64,000 nt of DNA from a candidate division FCPU426 bacterium (GCA_027452205.1 DAIDGV010000003.1:265399-329398); one strand, 5' to 3'. Counted from the stretch's first letter, positions 24,110 through 33,539 are shown. Translations and numbers: made by a program. The notes: a model not told the origin generated them from the letters alone.

Positions 24110-24144
24110 GGCGGTCATTCCTTAACTTGGATTTGGACGAACGA

Positions 24145-24876
24145 TCAAAAGAAACCGGTGTACTGGATCCGGATGATGCGCGAAAACAGGCTGGGAGTAT
24201 TGATGTCGACGAAATCGAGACCCACCCTCAAGGGGTTATCGACATTGAAGAGAACGTTGGCGTTGAAGGCCCATTGAGTCGAGAAGATTTTATCAGCCTC
24301 TAAGTTAAAAACCAACGGTTTGGCAATAGCAAAGGAGGTTCCTAAAAAGCCTCCCAGATCTTGGCTTGCGTCAAAATTGTCGAACTCAACTAGGTTAACC
24401 CCGACATGGGTCTGCAGATAGCCCAATTCCGGGTATTCCCGGCTGATGACCGTATAAAAGCCTTTTTGGGTACCAGGCTCGAAGCGGTTATTCACAAAAG
24501 TACCGTACCCTCTATCATCCCATCCCAGCGCCCACGCAAAGGGATTCGTCGACTGGTCCAGTATTTTCAGTTTAAAGGCCAATTTCGGGGTTTGGATCTG
24601 AATGGTCCCACTCCCGATCAAATTAGTGCCATTGGCAGAGAAACCGAACATGAAGAAATTCTTGAATCCCACGTTTCCCCGCAGAAAAAGTCCGCCATTG
24701 TTATAGACCTGGGTCACTAGGTCGTAAGAGCCGTTCAGCAACACATAGGCCGTCGGGGCCTGTACCATCTCGTAATTCGACGGCATCGAAGCTGTTTCGT
24801 CGGCTGCTTTATCTGTGGCCCAAGTCTTACTGGCGAAGGATAACGTTAACAAGATCAAAAACAGGATCTTTTTCAT
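24145..24876 (-). CDS. Secreted, probable outer-membrane beta-barrel protein
   Basis: A 243-residue protein with a clean signal peptide (MKKILFLILLTLSFASKTWA) and a mature part of alternating polar/aromatic strands (GGLFLRGNVGFKNFFMFGFS, TIQIQTPKLAFKLKILD, RIIRIQYTGFF). It ends in phenylalanine, as outer-membrane barrels often do. The frame extends to 25023, but the ATG at 24876 has GAGAGG upstream and starts the signal peptide. It lies 10 bp after murI. No family recognised beyond the barrel look. Confidence 0.72.
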   Translation of the reverse strand: MKKILFLILLTLSFASKTWATDKAADETASMPSNYEMVQAPTAYVLLNGSYDLVTQVYNNGGLFLRGNVGFKNFFMFGFSANGTNLIGSGTIQIQTPKLAFKLKILDQSTNPFAWALGWDDRGYGTFVNNRFEPGTQKGFYTVISREYPELGYLQTHVGVNLVEFDNFDASQDLGGFLGTSFAIAKPLVFNLEADKIFSTQWAFNANVLFNVDNPLRVGLDFVDINTPSLFSRIIRIQYTGFF

Positions 24877-24886
24877 GGATGCCCTC

Positions 24887-25690
24887 TCAATATTTCTCAA
24901 TAAATACTTTATCGACTTGACCGATCGGACTACCCAAGAACCGCTGAGCGTTGACCTTGAATTTGCGAGAAAGATCGCTGACGTAATATTTTGCGCTCCC
25001 TGGGCCCGATAGTTCAACGCCATAAGTCTCCAGGTTGGTTCGCAAGACCCGGGCTGTCTCGTCAGCCGAATCCACGATCCTCACTTTCGGCCCAACGACT
25101 TTAGCGATGGTCTTCTTTAACAAGGGATAATGGGTACAGCCCAGTAAAAGCGTGTCGATCTTATCCTTCAGCAATGGTTTCAAGTACTCTTTGGCCACTT
25201 CCTCGGCGATGATCCCGGTCAACTTCCCTTCCTCGGCCAAGGGCACAAAAAGGGGACATGCCCGGCTAAAGACCCGGGCGGTAGGCATCAACCTCAAGAT
25301 CATATCCGGATAGGCTTCGGACTGGATGGTTCCCTCGGTGCCAATGACCCCGATGCGGCCATTGCGGGTCACTTCAACGGCGGCGCGGGCTCCGGGCTCG
25401 ATCACGCCCAAAATGGGTACCTTGAAGGTTTCCCGCATCGCCTTGAGTGCCCAAGCCGAGGAGGTATTGCAAGCGACCACTACTGCTTTGACCTTTTCCG
25501 TTTTGAGCAGGAACCGAACGATCTGTTTTGAGTACCGAACGATGGTATCCGGGCTTTTGGTGCCATACGGAATCCGGGCCGTATCGCCAAAATAGACCAG
25601 CCGCTCTTGCGGCAAGTCCCTTTGGATGGCCTTGACCACCGTCAACCCGCCGAGACCCGAATCAAAGATGCCGATCGGGCCGCGCTTCAA
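24887..25690 (-). CDS. murI: Glutamate racemase
   Basis: A 267-residue enzyme that supplies D-glutamate for peptidoglycan. It begins GPIGIFDSGLGGLTVVKAIQ. The two catalytic cysteines lie in VVVACNTSSAWAL and LLLGCTHYPLLK. Usual family length. The start overlaps the cimA stop by 4 nt, so it is translated with the aspartate-family operon, although it belongs to cell-wall synthesis. Confidence 0.95.
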   Translation of the reverse strand: MKRGPIGIFDSGLGGLTVVKAIQRDLPQERLVYFGDTARIPYGTKSPDTIVRYSKQIVRFLLKTEKVKAVVVACNTSSAWALKAMRETFKVPILGVIEPGARAAVEVTRNGRIGVIGTEGTIQSEAYPDMILRLMPTARVFSRACPLFVPLAEEGKLTGIIAEEVAKEYLKPLLKDKIDTLLLGCTHYPLLKKTIAKVVGPKVRIVDSADETARVLRTNLETYGVELSGPGSAKYYVSDLSRKFKVNAQRFLGSPIGQVDKVFIEKY

Positions 25691-27291
25691 CGAGATCCCT
25701 TTTTGCTCTTTTTACCCGTCTTGCGTTCGCTATCCTTGAGCAATTTGTAGTCGATGGAATCGACCAAAGCGTCCCATGAGGCGCCGATGCTGTTCTCGGA
25801 AACGCCGACCGTTCCCCAAGTGTCTTTCTTGTCCTTGCTCTCGATAAGTACACGGACCTTCGCGGCGGTCCCGTCCTTGGCGTCCAGAACACGTACTTTG
25901 TAATCGGTCAATTGAACGTCCTTAAGTTGCGGATAGAACTTCGTCAGGGCCTTACGTAAAGCGCTGTCCAAGGCGTTGACCGGACCGTTCCCCTCGCCTA
26001 CGGTGTTCTCCGTGATCCCGTTTACGTTCAATTTGATAGTGGCTTCGGAGATGAGTTTTCCATCGCCCCGGTTCTCGATGATGACGCGGAAACCTACCAA
26101 GTCAAAGAATCGGCGGTGATGCCCTAGCGCCTTCTTGAGTAGGATCTCGAACGAGGCCTCGGCATTCTCGAATTGATAGCCTTCGCTTTCCAACTGCTTC
26201 ACCTTATCGATAATGGCCTTGGATTCAGGCGAATCTTTATCCAGTTTGATCTTCTTGTGGTTGGCCTTGTTCAGAACGGCGGCAACCCCCGCTTGGTCTG
26301 ACAAGACCACTTTGCGGTTATTCCCAACCTTCTCCGGATCCAAATGCTCATAAGACGACACATATTTGCTAACAGCGGAAATGTGCATGCCACCCTTGTG
26401 TGTAAAAGCGCTTTGGCCCACATAGGGGGCGTTTTTACGCGGTTTAACATTGAGTATCTCGTCCACCCGGCGGGAAACCTCGGTCAAATTATTGATGTGG
26501 ACCGGACGGATGAAAGAAGCGTGTTTCTTGAATATCAGGTTCGGGATCAGCGAAGTAAGGTTCGTATTCCCCACCCTTTCCCCGTAACCATTCAAACAGC
26601 CTTGCACTTGGGTCGCGCCCGCTTCCAGAGCCGCTAAACTGTTGGCGACCGCCAGGTCCGAGTCATTGTGGCAATGGATACCCAAATGGGCTTCCGGGAA
26701 ACGCTGGCTGATACGGGTCACCGTCGCCTCGACATCTTCGGGCAGCGAGCCACCATTGGTATCGCACAACACCAAATAATCCGCGCCCGCCTGTAAGGCC
26801 GCTTCCAGGCACTTCAAGGCGAATTCGGGGTTCGAGTTGTAACCATCAAAGAAATGCTCGGCGTCGTAAAAGACCTCGTCGGTCTTGGACTTCAGGAATT
26901 TGACCGAGTCATAGATGAGTTCCAGGTTCTGTTCCAGGGTGATCCCCAAGGCTTTTTCGACCTGGATGTCCGAACTCTTGCCCACGACCGTGATGGTCGG
27001 GGTCTTAGCCGAAACAAGATTAAGGAGATTAACGTCCTCATGGGCCTTGTGACGCAACCGGCGGGTCATGCCGAAACAGGACAACCGGGCCTTGAGCTTG
27101 AGTTTGCGGGCTTCTTGGAAAAAAGCGGTGTCCTTGGGGTTGGCGCCGGGCCAACCGCCCTCGATGTAATGCATGCCAAGGGAATCCAACAACTCGAGGA
27201 TCTGCAACTTGTCCTTCACGGACATGTTGATACCCTCGGTCTGGGGACCTTCCCTTAGTAACGCGTCATAGAGGACTATTTTTTTACCCAC
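25687..27291 (-). CDS. cimA: (R)-citramalate synthase
   Basis: A 534-residue member of the isopropylmalate/citramalate synthase family. The N-terminal TIM barrel has LYDALLREGPQTEGINMSV, VLCDTNGGSLPEDV and the metal site HLGIHCHNDSDLAVANSL. The C-terminal LeuA-like regulatory domain (about 400-520) should bind isoleucine. CimA condenses pyruvate and acetyl-CoA to (R)-citramalate, a threonine-independent route to 2-oxobutyrate for isoleucine. The start overlaps lysC by 8 nt. The basic C-terminus (KTGKKSKKGSR) is unusual but short. Confidence 0.92.
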   Translation of the reverse strand: MGKKIVLYDALLREGPQTEGINMSVKDKLQILELLDSLGMHYIEGGWPGANPKDTAFFQEARKLKLKARLSCFGMTRRLRHKAHEDVNLLNLVSAKTPTITVVGKSSDIQVEKALGITLEQNLELIYDSVKFLKSKTDEVFYDAEHFFDGYNSNPEFALKCLEAALQAGADYLVLCDTNGGSLPEDVEATVTRISQRFPEAHLGIHCHNDSDLAVANSLAALEAGATQVQGCLNGYGERVGNTNLTSLIPNLIFKKHASFIRPVHINNLTEVSRRVDEILNVKPRKNAPYVGQSAFTHKGGMHISAVSKYVSSYEHLDPEKVGNNRKVVLSDQAGVAAVLNKANHKKIKLDKDSPESKAIIDKVKQLESEGYQFENAEASFEILLKKALGHHRRFFDLVGFRVIIENRGDGKLISEATIKLNVNGITENTVGEGNGPVNALDSALRKALTKFYPQLKDVQLTDYKVRVLDAKDGTAAKVRVLIESKDKKDTWGTVGVSENSIGASWDALVDSIDYKLLKDSERKTGKKSKKGSR

Positions 27292-28519
27292 GTTCGTTCG
27301 CCGCCTTTTTGCCCAACTTGAACTTCTCGTGGATGGCGTTCACCGCCTTGGCCACGTCCTTCTCGTTGATGACCACCGAGATCTTGATCTCCGAAGTGGA
27401 GATCATCAGGATGTTCACTTCATTCTCCGCCAAGGCCTGGAACATCTTGGCCGCCACGCCCGAGTGGCTCTTCATACCCACACCCACCACCGACACCTTG
27501 GCGATCTTCTCGTCCGAAATGACGCCAGCGGGTTTTAACGTCTTGGCGGCCTCGGTGACCACCTTCATGGTCTTCTTTAGCTCACCCCGGTTCACGGTAA
27601 AAGATACGTCCGAATGGCCTTTTTCCCCTACGTTCTGGATGATCATGTCCACATTCAAGCCCACTTTGGCCAGCTTGGAGAAAAGAATGGAAGCCACACC
27701 GGGCCGGTCGGGCACACCACGGACCGTCACCTTGGCCTCGTCCTTGTTATAGGTCACCCCGCTGATGACCTCTTTTTCCATCGCTTTGGTTTCTTGCATG
27801 ACGAAAGTCCCTTCTTTTTCGTTAAAGGTTGGACGAACATGGATCTTGATCCCGAAATTCTTGGCGAATTCCACCGAGCGGGCGTTCAAGACCTGGGCCC
27901 CCGCACTGGCCATCTCGAGCATCTCGTCGTAACTGACCGCGTTCAGTTTCCGGGCGTTCTTCACGATACCCGGATTGGCCGTGAACACACCATCCACATC
28001 TTTATAGAACTCGCAAACATCCGCCCCCAAAGCCGCCGCTATGGCTACCGCCGTCAGGTCGCTGCCGCCCCGTCCCAGGGTCGTGATCTCCTGGTCTTTG
28101 TTCATCCCTTGGAAACCGGCCACAATGACCACTTTACCCAGTTTCAAGGCGCCTTTGATCTTCGTGTCGCCCATCTTCACGATACGGGCTTTCGTATGCA
28201 CGTCATCGGTCACGATGCCCGCCTGGGGGCCCGTAAAGGAGATCGCGTCACAGCCCATGCTCTTCAAGGCGATGGCCAACAGCGCGATCGACTGCTGTTC
28301 ACCCGTGGCCAACAGCACGTCCATTTCCCGGTCATCGGGTTCTTCGGTGATCTTTTTGGCCATGGAAATGAGATCGTCGGTGGTATCGCCCGGGGCGGAG
28401 ACCACGACCACCACATCATTGCCCTGCTTGCGGTTCTTCACGATACGGCGGGCCACTTCCAGCATTTTGGAAGCGTCCGCCACCGACGAACCGCCGAATT
28501 TTTGAACGATCAAAGCCAT
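27284..28519 (-). CDS. lysC: Aspartate kinase
   Basis: A 411-residue monofunctional aspartokinase, first step of the lysine/threonine/methionine pathway. The kinase domain starts LIVQKFGGSSVADASKM and includes TTLGRGGSDLTAVAIAAALG. Two ACT domains follow (VPDRPGVASILFSKLAKVGL and VGVGMKSHSGVAAKMFQALA), so feedback inhibition is expected. It overlaps cimA and is separated from thrC by a 100-bp AT-rich repeat. Confidence 0.95.
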   Translation of the reverse strand: MALIVQKFGGSSVADASKMLEVARRIVKNRKQGNDVVVVVSAPGDTTDDLISMAKKITEEPDDREMDVLLATGEQQSIALLAIALKSMGCDAISFTGPQAGIVTDDVHTKARIVKMGDTKIKGALKLGKVVIVAGFQGMNKDQEITTLGRGGSDLTAVAIAAALGADVCEFYKDVDGVFTANPGIVKNARKLNAVSYDEMLEMASAGAQVLNARSVEFAKNFGIKIHVRPTFNEKEGTFVMQETKAMEKEVISGVTYNKDEAKVTVRGVPDRPGVASILFSKLAKVGLNVDMIIQNVGEKGHSDVSFTVNRGELKKTMKVVTEAAKTLKPAGVISDEKIAKVSVVGVGMKSHSGVAAKMFQALAENEVNILMISTSEIKISVVINEKDVAKAVNAIHEKFKLGKKAANERG

Positions 28520-28533
28520 TTTTCACCTTTGGT

Positions 28534-28617
28534 GAATTTTGAATTAATAATTAACAATGTTGAATTAAGGTCATTTTCGCAAGGCGAAAATGGACGATAA
28601 TTTAAAATTCAAAATTC
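28534..28617. repeat. AT-rich nested inverted repeat (MITE-like)
   Basis: Outer arms GAATTTTGAATTAATAATTA (28534-28553) and TAATTTAAAATTCAAAATTC (28598-28617) are inverted copies with about three mismatches. They flank an inner perfect hairpin, CATTTTCGC/GCGAAAATG with a three-base loop (28572-28592). The composition is far more AT-rich than the flanking genes and it fills almost the whole thrC-lysC gap, as a small inserted element would. Confidence 0.65.
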
Positions 28618-28622
28618 TAAAT

Positions 28623-29684
28623 TCATAATTGCAATACTTTTAGTATCGCGTCCAACTCCGGCTTCACCACATGGGGCTTGGTGCTCAAGGTCACCGCGCG
28701 GTCCGGATCTTTCAATCCGTGGCCGGTCAAGGTGCAGACCACCCGGCGTTCCCCATCCACAAAATAGTTCTGCTTATTCTTCTTGATGACACCCGCCAAG
28801 GACGCGGCCGAAGCCGGTTCGCAGAAAATTCCTTCTGTCGCCGCCAGTAACTGGTAGGCCTCTAAGATCTCTTCGTCCGTCACCGCTTCGATGATCCCGC
28901 CCGATTTGTCCCGGGCTTCCTCGGCGCTCTTCCACGAATAGGGATTGCCGATCTTGATGGCCGTCGCGATAGTCTGGGGGTCTTCAACAACGCGCCCCAA
29001 CACAATGGGTGCCGAACCCGCCGCTTGGAAACCGCACATCTTCGGCAGGTGCTTCGACATGCCCTTTTGGTGATACTCGTTATAGCCCTTCCAATAAGCG
29101 GTGATGTTGCCCGCGTTGCCCACCGGGATCGCGTGGTATTCAGGCGCGTCGCCCAAAGCGTCCACCACCTCAAAAGCCGCGGTCTTTTGCCCCTCGATAC
29201 GATAGGGGTTGTTGGAATTCACCATGGTGACCGGATACTTGTCCGCCAATTCCCGGGTCAGGGTCAAAGCCTTGTCAAAGCTTCCCTCGATGGCGATCAC
29301 CTTCGCGCCATAGATAAGCGATTGGGCCATCTTGCCCAAAGCGATCGAACCATGCGGCAAGAACACCGCGCAAGAAATGCCCGCGTGGGCCGCGTAAGCA
29401 GCGGCGGCAGCCGAAGTATTGCCCGTGGAGGCGCAGACAACTACCTTGGCGCCGTCTTCCATGGCCTTGGACATGGCCATGGTCATGCCACGGTCCTTGA
29501 AGGAACCGGTAGGGTTCAAACCTTCGAATTTAAAATGGAGCTTCAGCCCATTCCCGAGCTTCTTGGAAATATTCGGGCCATAGATCAGCGGTGTATCACC
29601 TTCTTTTAAGGTGATGACCGGGGTCTTGGCACTGACCGGCAAATAAGGCCGAAACTCTTCAATAACGCCTTTCCAAAAAGCCAT
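28623..29684 (-). CDS. thrC: Threonine synthase
   Basis: A 353-residue PLP enzyme converting O-phosphohomoserine to threonine. The PLP lysine is in GLNPTGSFKDRGMTMAMSKA and the phosphate-binding loop in CASTGNTSAAAAAYAAHAG. No N-terminal zinc ribbon, unlike the paralogue at 20601. It starts at the base after the hom stop, so the two are one translational unit. This copy is the housekeeping threonine enzyme by context. Confidence 0.94.
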   Translation of the reverse strand: MAFWKGVIEEFRPYLPVSAKTPVITLKEGDTPLIYGPNISKKLGNGLKLHFKFEGLNPTGSFKDRGMTMAMSKAMEDGAKVVVCASTGNTSAAAAAYAAHAGISCAVFLPHGSIALGKMAQSLIYGAKVIAIEGSFDKALTLTRELADKYPVTMVNSNNPYRIEGQKTAAFEVVDALGDAPEYHAIPVGNAGNITAYWKGYNEYHQKGMSKHLPKMCGFQAAGSAPIVLGRVVEDPQTIATAIKIGNPYSWKSAEEARDKSGGIIEAVTDEEILEAYQLLAATEGIFCEPASAASLAGVIKKNKQNYFVDGERRVVCTLTGHGLKDPDRAVTLSTKPHVVKPELDAILKVLQL

Positions 29685-31007
29685 TTATTCTCCCCGATCC
29701 ATACGGATTAACAGTGTTTCTTCCTTCACAAAGGGCAAGCCATTGATCTTCTTCAAGGCTTCTTGCACATCCTCTTCCTTGGCTTCGTAGGTCACGATAA
29801 CGACCGGCACCTTGTCACCCTTCCGTTGTTCTTTTTGGATGACCGAAGCGATGGAAATCCGGTGCTCACCCAGGATGCGCGAAATAGCCGAAAGCACCCC
29901 CGCTTGGTCCAGCACCGAGAACTTCAAGAAATAGCGGGATTTGATGTCACCCATCTTCTTGATACGCTTGATCTGTTGGTCATCATCCAGGAACCAGCAA
30001 TTGGAGATCTCACCGGCGATATTGTCGTGCACCGAACGTCCCACATAGATCAAATCGCTCATCACCGCCGAGGCCGTCGGCTTGGCGCCGGCCCCCAGAC
30101 CGTAATACATGGTGGTTCCCACGAAATCGCCGTTGATGAGCACGCCGTTATATTCCCCGTCCACTTTCGCCAACAAATGGTCTTCCGGGATCAGGGTCGG
30201 GTGCACGCGCACCTCTAATTCGTCGCCTTCCACTTCGGCGATGGCGAACAACTTGACCACACGCCCGAATTCTTCTTTGGCGATCTCGATATCCTGCACC
30301 GTAATGCGCTCGATACCTTCCACATAGATGTCTTCCACTTTGACCCGTTTGGAAAAGGCCAAAGAGCTGAGGATGGCCAGCTTGTGGGCCGCGTCCATAC
30401 CGTTGATGTCCAGCGTTGGATCCGCCTCGGCAAGACCTTTCTTCTGGGCCATCTGCAAAGCCTCTTTGTAGCTCTTCTTTTCCTCAGTCATCTTTTGAAG
30501 GATGAAATTGGTCGTGCCGTTCACAATGCCGTAGATGGACGTGATGTTATTGGCCGCCAACCCGTCGTTGAGGGCCTGGATGATGGGGATACCACCACAA
30601 ACCGCTGCCTCAAAGTAGATATCCACCTTGTTCGCCCGGGCGGTCTTGATGATCTCGTCCCAGTGCATGGAAAGAACGGCCTTATTGGCCGTCACGATAT
30701 GCTTGCCCTTTTTCATCGCGTCGAGCAAATAAGTGCGGGTGGGCTCATAGCCGCCCATCAATTCCAGGACGATGTCGATCTCGGGATCGTTCAGGATGTC
30801 TTCATAACTAGTGGTCAGCATTTCTTTGGGCAGGGCCACTTCCCGTTCTTTATTCAGGTCCCGCACCATGACACGCTTGATGGTCATTTTGGCGCCGATC
30901 TTGGACTCGATCAGCGAACGGTTCTTTTCCAATAAACGGTAAACGCCTTGGCCCACGTTGCCAAAGCCCAGCATCCCCACTTGTATGACTGCTTTGTTGT
31001 CGGCCAT
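29685..31007 (-). CDS. hom: Homoserine dehydrogenase
   Basis: A 440-residue monofunctional enzyme reducing aspartate semialdehyde to homoserine. The NAD(P)-binding loop reads VGMLGFGNVGQGVYRLL, the catalytic region includes NGTTNFILQKMTE, KKGLAEADPTLDINGMDAAH and FVGTTMYYGLGAGAKPTASA, and a C-terminal ACT domain (SVLDQAGVLSAISRILGEH) should give threonine feedback. It heads the hom-thrC-(repeat)-lysC-cimA-murI run. No homoserine kinase is visible in the window. Confidence 0.95.
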   Translation of the reverse strand: MADNKAVIQVGMLGFGNVGQGVYRLLEKNRSLIESKIGAKMTIKRVMVRDLNKEREVALPKEMLTTSYEDILNDPEIDIVLELMGGYEPTRTYLLDAMKKGKHIVTANKAVLSMHWDEIIKTARANKVDIYFEAAVCGGIPIIQALNDGLAANNITSIYGIVNGTTNFILQKMTEEKKSYKEALQMAQKKGLAEADPTLDINGMDAAHKLAILSSLAFSKRVKVEDIYVEGIERITVQDIEIAKEEFGRVVKLFAIAEVEGDELEVRVHPTLIPEDHLLAKVDGEYNGVLINGDFVGTTMYYGLGAGAKPTASAVMSDLIYVGRSVHDNIAGEISNCWFLDDDQQIKRIKKMGDIKSRYFLKFSVLDQAGVLSAISRILGEHRISIASVIQKEQRKGDKVPVVIVTYEAKEEDVQEALKKINGLPFVKEETLLIRMDRGE

Positions 31008-31060
31008 GCCAATCTCCCCAGGATCCGGATGTCATCCCAACGCTTTTAGGCCCATATAGC

Positions 31061-31091
31061 AAAAAAGCCCCGTTCACAAAAGGAACGGAGC
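31061..31091 (-). terminator. Intrinsic terminator upstream of hom
   Basis: On the minus strand GCUCCGUUC pairs with GAACGGGGC (one U-G wobble) and is followed by six U. It lies between the stop of the PIG-V-like gene and the hom start. A promoter candidate lies only 15 bp before it, so it could also act as an attenuator of hom. Confidence 0.85.
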
Positions 31092-31105
31092 GTCAAAGGA
31101 CGTAT

Positions 31106-31134
31106 AGAGTATCCAAAAGAATGGGGCGTTTCAA
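31106..31134 (-). promoter_or_regulatory. Promoter candidate for hom
   Basis: TTGAAA (31129-31134) and TACTCT (31106-31111) are separated by 17 bp on the minus strand. The predicted start lies a few bases before the terminator hairpin at 31061-31091. Confidence 0.5.
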
Positions 31135-31174
31135 CCAAAAGGCCTTGTTTTCAATGAAAAAACGGGGCAAAAAC

Positions 31175-32314
31175 CTAGGCCACCCATTCGTTGACCGAAT
31201 AAAGCAGCGTGAAAACCACCTGGGTCAGCCCGCAGAGGACCCAAACCCACCACCGGACCCCTTTCAGCTCCATCGCGAGCAAGATGAAGACCGGAAAGAG
31301 GCTCAACCAGTAACGCGGAAAGGACATCAGGTCTCCCGAAAAAGCCGAGGCAAACCCGATCACCAGCACATACAAGCAGAGGAAGAGCGGGATCTTTTGA
31401 GCACCCCGGAACAAAAGCACGATCAAAACAGCCAAAAAGATGCGGCTCAAAGCCCCATCCAGCGGGCCATTCCAGGTCCAATGCAAGTCGATGAAGTTCT
31501 TTTCAAACCATTGGACCGGATGAAAGAAAGAGAGGACCGAATATCCCGATTGGAAGTAATGTTGGGATAGGAACCCGCTCCAGTAATCCCCCGTCACTCT
31601 TTTCATGAAGAGCAGGTACAGGATGAACCCAAAAAGATTCGCCGAAACCGCCCCCAGGGCCATACCCAGCTTGGCGCGGTTCTCTTTCAAATAAAGGGCA
31701 CCCAAGATCACCACGCTCATCAATATCCCCACAGGCCGGGTCCAGGGCATCAAAAAAACCGTCCCATAGACCAAACCTTTTTCATCCTTGTTCCATCCAT
31801 AGAAAAAAGCGGTCGCCAACATGAAGAAAAGCGAATCGGCATATACAAAGCCCAAAAAGAACCCCATCGGAAAAGCCAGTAAGAGGACACAAACCTGGAA
31901 AGCCAAGGTACGGTCATAAAGATCGGCCACCAACTTATAAAGATAGATCATTCCAATGACCGTAAAGAAAGTGGAAAGGACCAGGGCCGTTAACAAGTGA
32001 TAGTCGCAAAAAAGGAACCCGACCCAACGGATCAAATAAGGGAACAAGGGATAAAAAGCGTCGCTGGGAAAGTTGGCTTGGTAGCCAAAATTGGCCAGAT
32101 AAAGGTAATGCTGGGCGTCCCAGGTCTTGAACCGGTTGAGGAACCCGGGAGCGTCCATCGGGGGGAAATGGAAATTCGCGAAGTAGTTGGCGTTGTTGAA
32201 AGGCAAAAAAAAGGCCCCGATCGCGACCACGATCAAGGCCAATAATTTAGCAGCTATCGTCAACAAAGCGATCTTCTTCACTTCTGGGTCCATCAGCCAC
32301 TTTTTGAGCCTCAT
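31175..32314 (-). CDS. PIG-V-like / GT-C mannosyltransferase-type membrane protein
   Basis: A 379-residue polytopic protein with about nine hydrophobic segments. The first luminal loop contains FKTWDAQHYLYLANFGYQ, the W-D-x-x-x-Y motif seen in PIG-V and related GT-C transferases, followed by AFYPLFPYLIRWVG. YADSLFFMLATAFFYG and PWTRPVGILM are further family features. It probably adds a sugar from a lipid-linked donor to an extracytoplasmic acceptor. It lies 15 bp downstream of aspC, likely cotranscribed by proximity only. Confidence 0.72.
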   Translation of the reverse strand: MRLKKWLMDPEVKKIALLTIAAKLLALIVVAIGAFFLPFNNANYFANFHFPPMDAPGFLNRFKTWDAQHYLYLANFGYQANFPSDAFYPLFPYLIRWVGFLFCDYHLLTALVLSTFFTVIGMIYLYKLVADLYDRTLAFQVCVLLLAFPMGFFLGFVYADSLFFMLATAFFYGWNKDEKGLVYGTVFLMPWTRPVGILMSVVILGALYLKENRAKLGMALGAVSANLFGFILYLLFMKRVTGDYWSGFLSQHYFQSGYSVLSFFHPVQWFEKNFIDLHWTWNGPLDGALSRIFLAVLIVLLFRGAQKIPLFLCLYVLVIGFASAFSGDLMSFPRYWLSLFPVFILLAMELKGVRWWVWVLCGLTQVVFTLLYSVNEWVA

Positions 32315-32329
32315 GGCATCCCTTCGGTA

Positions 32330-33493
32330 TTAGACCGCTTCTTTGATCCGCTTCAAACCCTCAAGGATATTCTTTTCGCTGGTAGCGTAAGAGATGCGCA
32401 AATAGCCCTCGGCGCCAAAAGCGCTGCCCGGCGTAATGGCGACCTTCGCCTTATCCAGCAGATATTCAGAAAGTTCCATGCTCGTCGCCCGGCCCGGCTT
32501 GAGCAGGCCCTTGACGTTGGGGAATACATAGAAAGCCCCCGCGGGTTTCAAACACTTGATCCCCGGAATGGCGTTGAGACCCTCCACGATGATATCCCGG
32601 CGTTTTTGGAATACGTCGACCATCTTTTGGATCTCCGAATCCGGCATGGCCAAGCCAGCCACCGAGGCCTTTTGGGCGATCGCGGTCGGGTTGGACGTCG
32701 AATGGCTCTGGAAATCGGCGATAGCCTTCATGATCTTGGACGGCCCCGCCGCGTAACCGATACGCCAGCCGGTCATGGCGAAAGCCTTGGACATCCCGTT
32801 AATGAGGATCGTCTGGGCGGCCACTTCTTTCGAAAGGCTTGGGAAGCAGACATGCTCCTCGCCATAGATGAGCTTGCTATAGATCTCATCCGAAATGACC
32901 CAGATCTTGTGTTTCAGTACCAGTTCGGCGATCCCTTCCATGGCCTTGCGCCCTACCACGGCCCCCGTCGGGTTGCTGGGCGAATTGAGGATGAGCACCT
33001 TGGTCTTGGGGGTGATCTTGGCGGCAATGGCTTCAGGCGTCAGTTTGAACTCGGTGGATTCGGGGCAGTCCACATAGACCGGCACCCCGCCCGCGAACTT
33101 CACTTGTTCCGGGTATGAGACCCAGAAAGGCGTCGGAATGAGCACCTCATCGCCCGGGTTCACCAGGGCCAGGAAGGCGTTATAGAGCGAGTGCTTCGCG
33201 CCGCCGGAAACGACGATGTCCCCCGCCGCGTACTTCACTTTATATTCACGGTCCAAATAAGCGCTGATGGCGTTACGCAGCTCTAAAGTGCCCGCCGCCG
33301 GGGTGTATTTATGGTGACCTTCGTCGATGGCCTTCTTGGCCGCGTCGCAAATGACCTGGGGAGTGTTGAAGTCGGGCTCCCCCACGCCGAAATTGAGGAT
33401 ATCTTGGCCTTCTTCTTTGAGTTTTTTCGCCTTGGCGTCGATGGCGAGGGTCGCCGAAGGCGTGATCTGGGTCATCCGATGGGCTAGATCCAT
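32330..33493 (-). CDS. aspC: Class I aspartate aminotransferase
   Basis: A 387-residue fold-type I PLP aminotransferase. Landmarks: LNFGVGEPDFNTPQ, HHKYTPAAGTLELRNAI, ILNSPSNPTGAVV, WVISDEIYSKLIYG, the PLP lysine in NGMSKAFAMTGWRIGYAAGP and the substrate arginine in EGYLRISYATSE. It matches the Bacillus/Thermus-type (subgroup Ib) aspartate aminotransferase, which interconverts aspartate and oxaloacetate. It has its own promoter and fits the adjacent aspartate-family cluster. Prephenate aminotransferase activity is an alternative in this subgroup. Confidence 0.88.
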   Translation of the reverse strand: MDLAHRMTQITPSATLAIDAKAKKLKEEGQDILNFGVGEPDFNTPQVICDAAKKAIDEGHHKYTPAAGTLELRNAISAYLDREYKVKYAAGDIVVSGGAKHSLYNAFLALVNPGDEVLIPTPFWVSYPEQVKFAGGVPVYVDCPESTEFKLTPEAIAAKITPKTKVLILNSPSNPTGAVVGRKAMEGIAELVLKHKIWVISDEIYSKLIYGEEHVCFPSLSKEVAAQTILINGMSKAFAMTGWRIGYAAGPSKIMKAIADFQSHSTSNPTAIAQKASVAGLAMPDSEIQKMVDVFQKRRDIIVEGLNAIPGIKCLKPAGAFYVFPNVKGLLKPGRATSMELSEYLLDKAKVAITPGSAFGAEGYLRISYATSEKNILEGLKRIKEAV

Positions 33494-33539
33494 GTTCTTT
33501 TCCTTTTGTCAGTGCTCAAGACCGAGCGATGTGGGGAAA

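Noticed and set aside
24877-25023. Extended N-terminus of the barrel protein (49 extra codons)
   Set aside because: It overlaps murI and would bury the signal peptide. The ATG at 24876 has a ribosome-binding site and begins the signal sequence.
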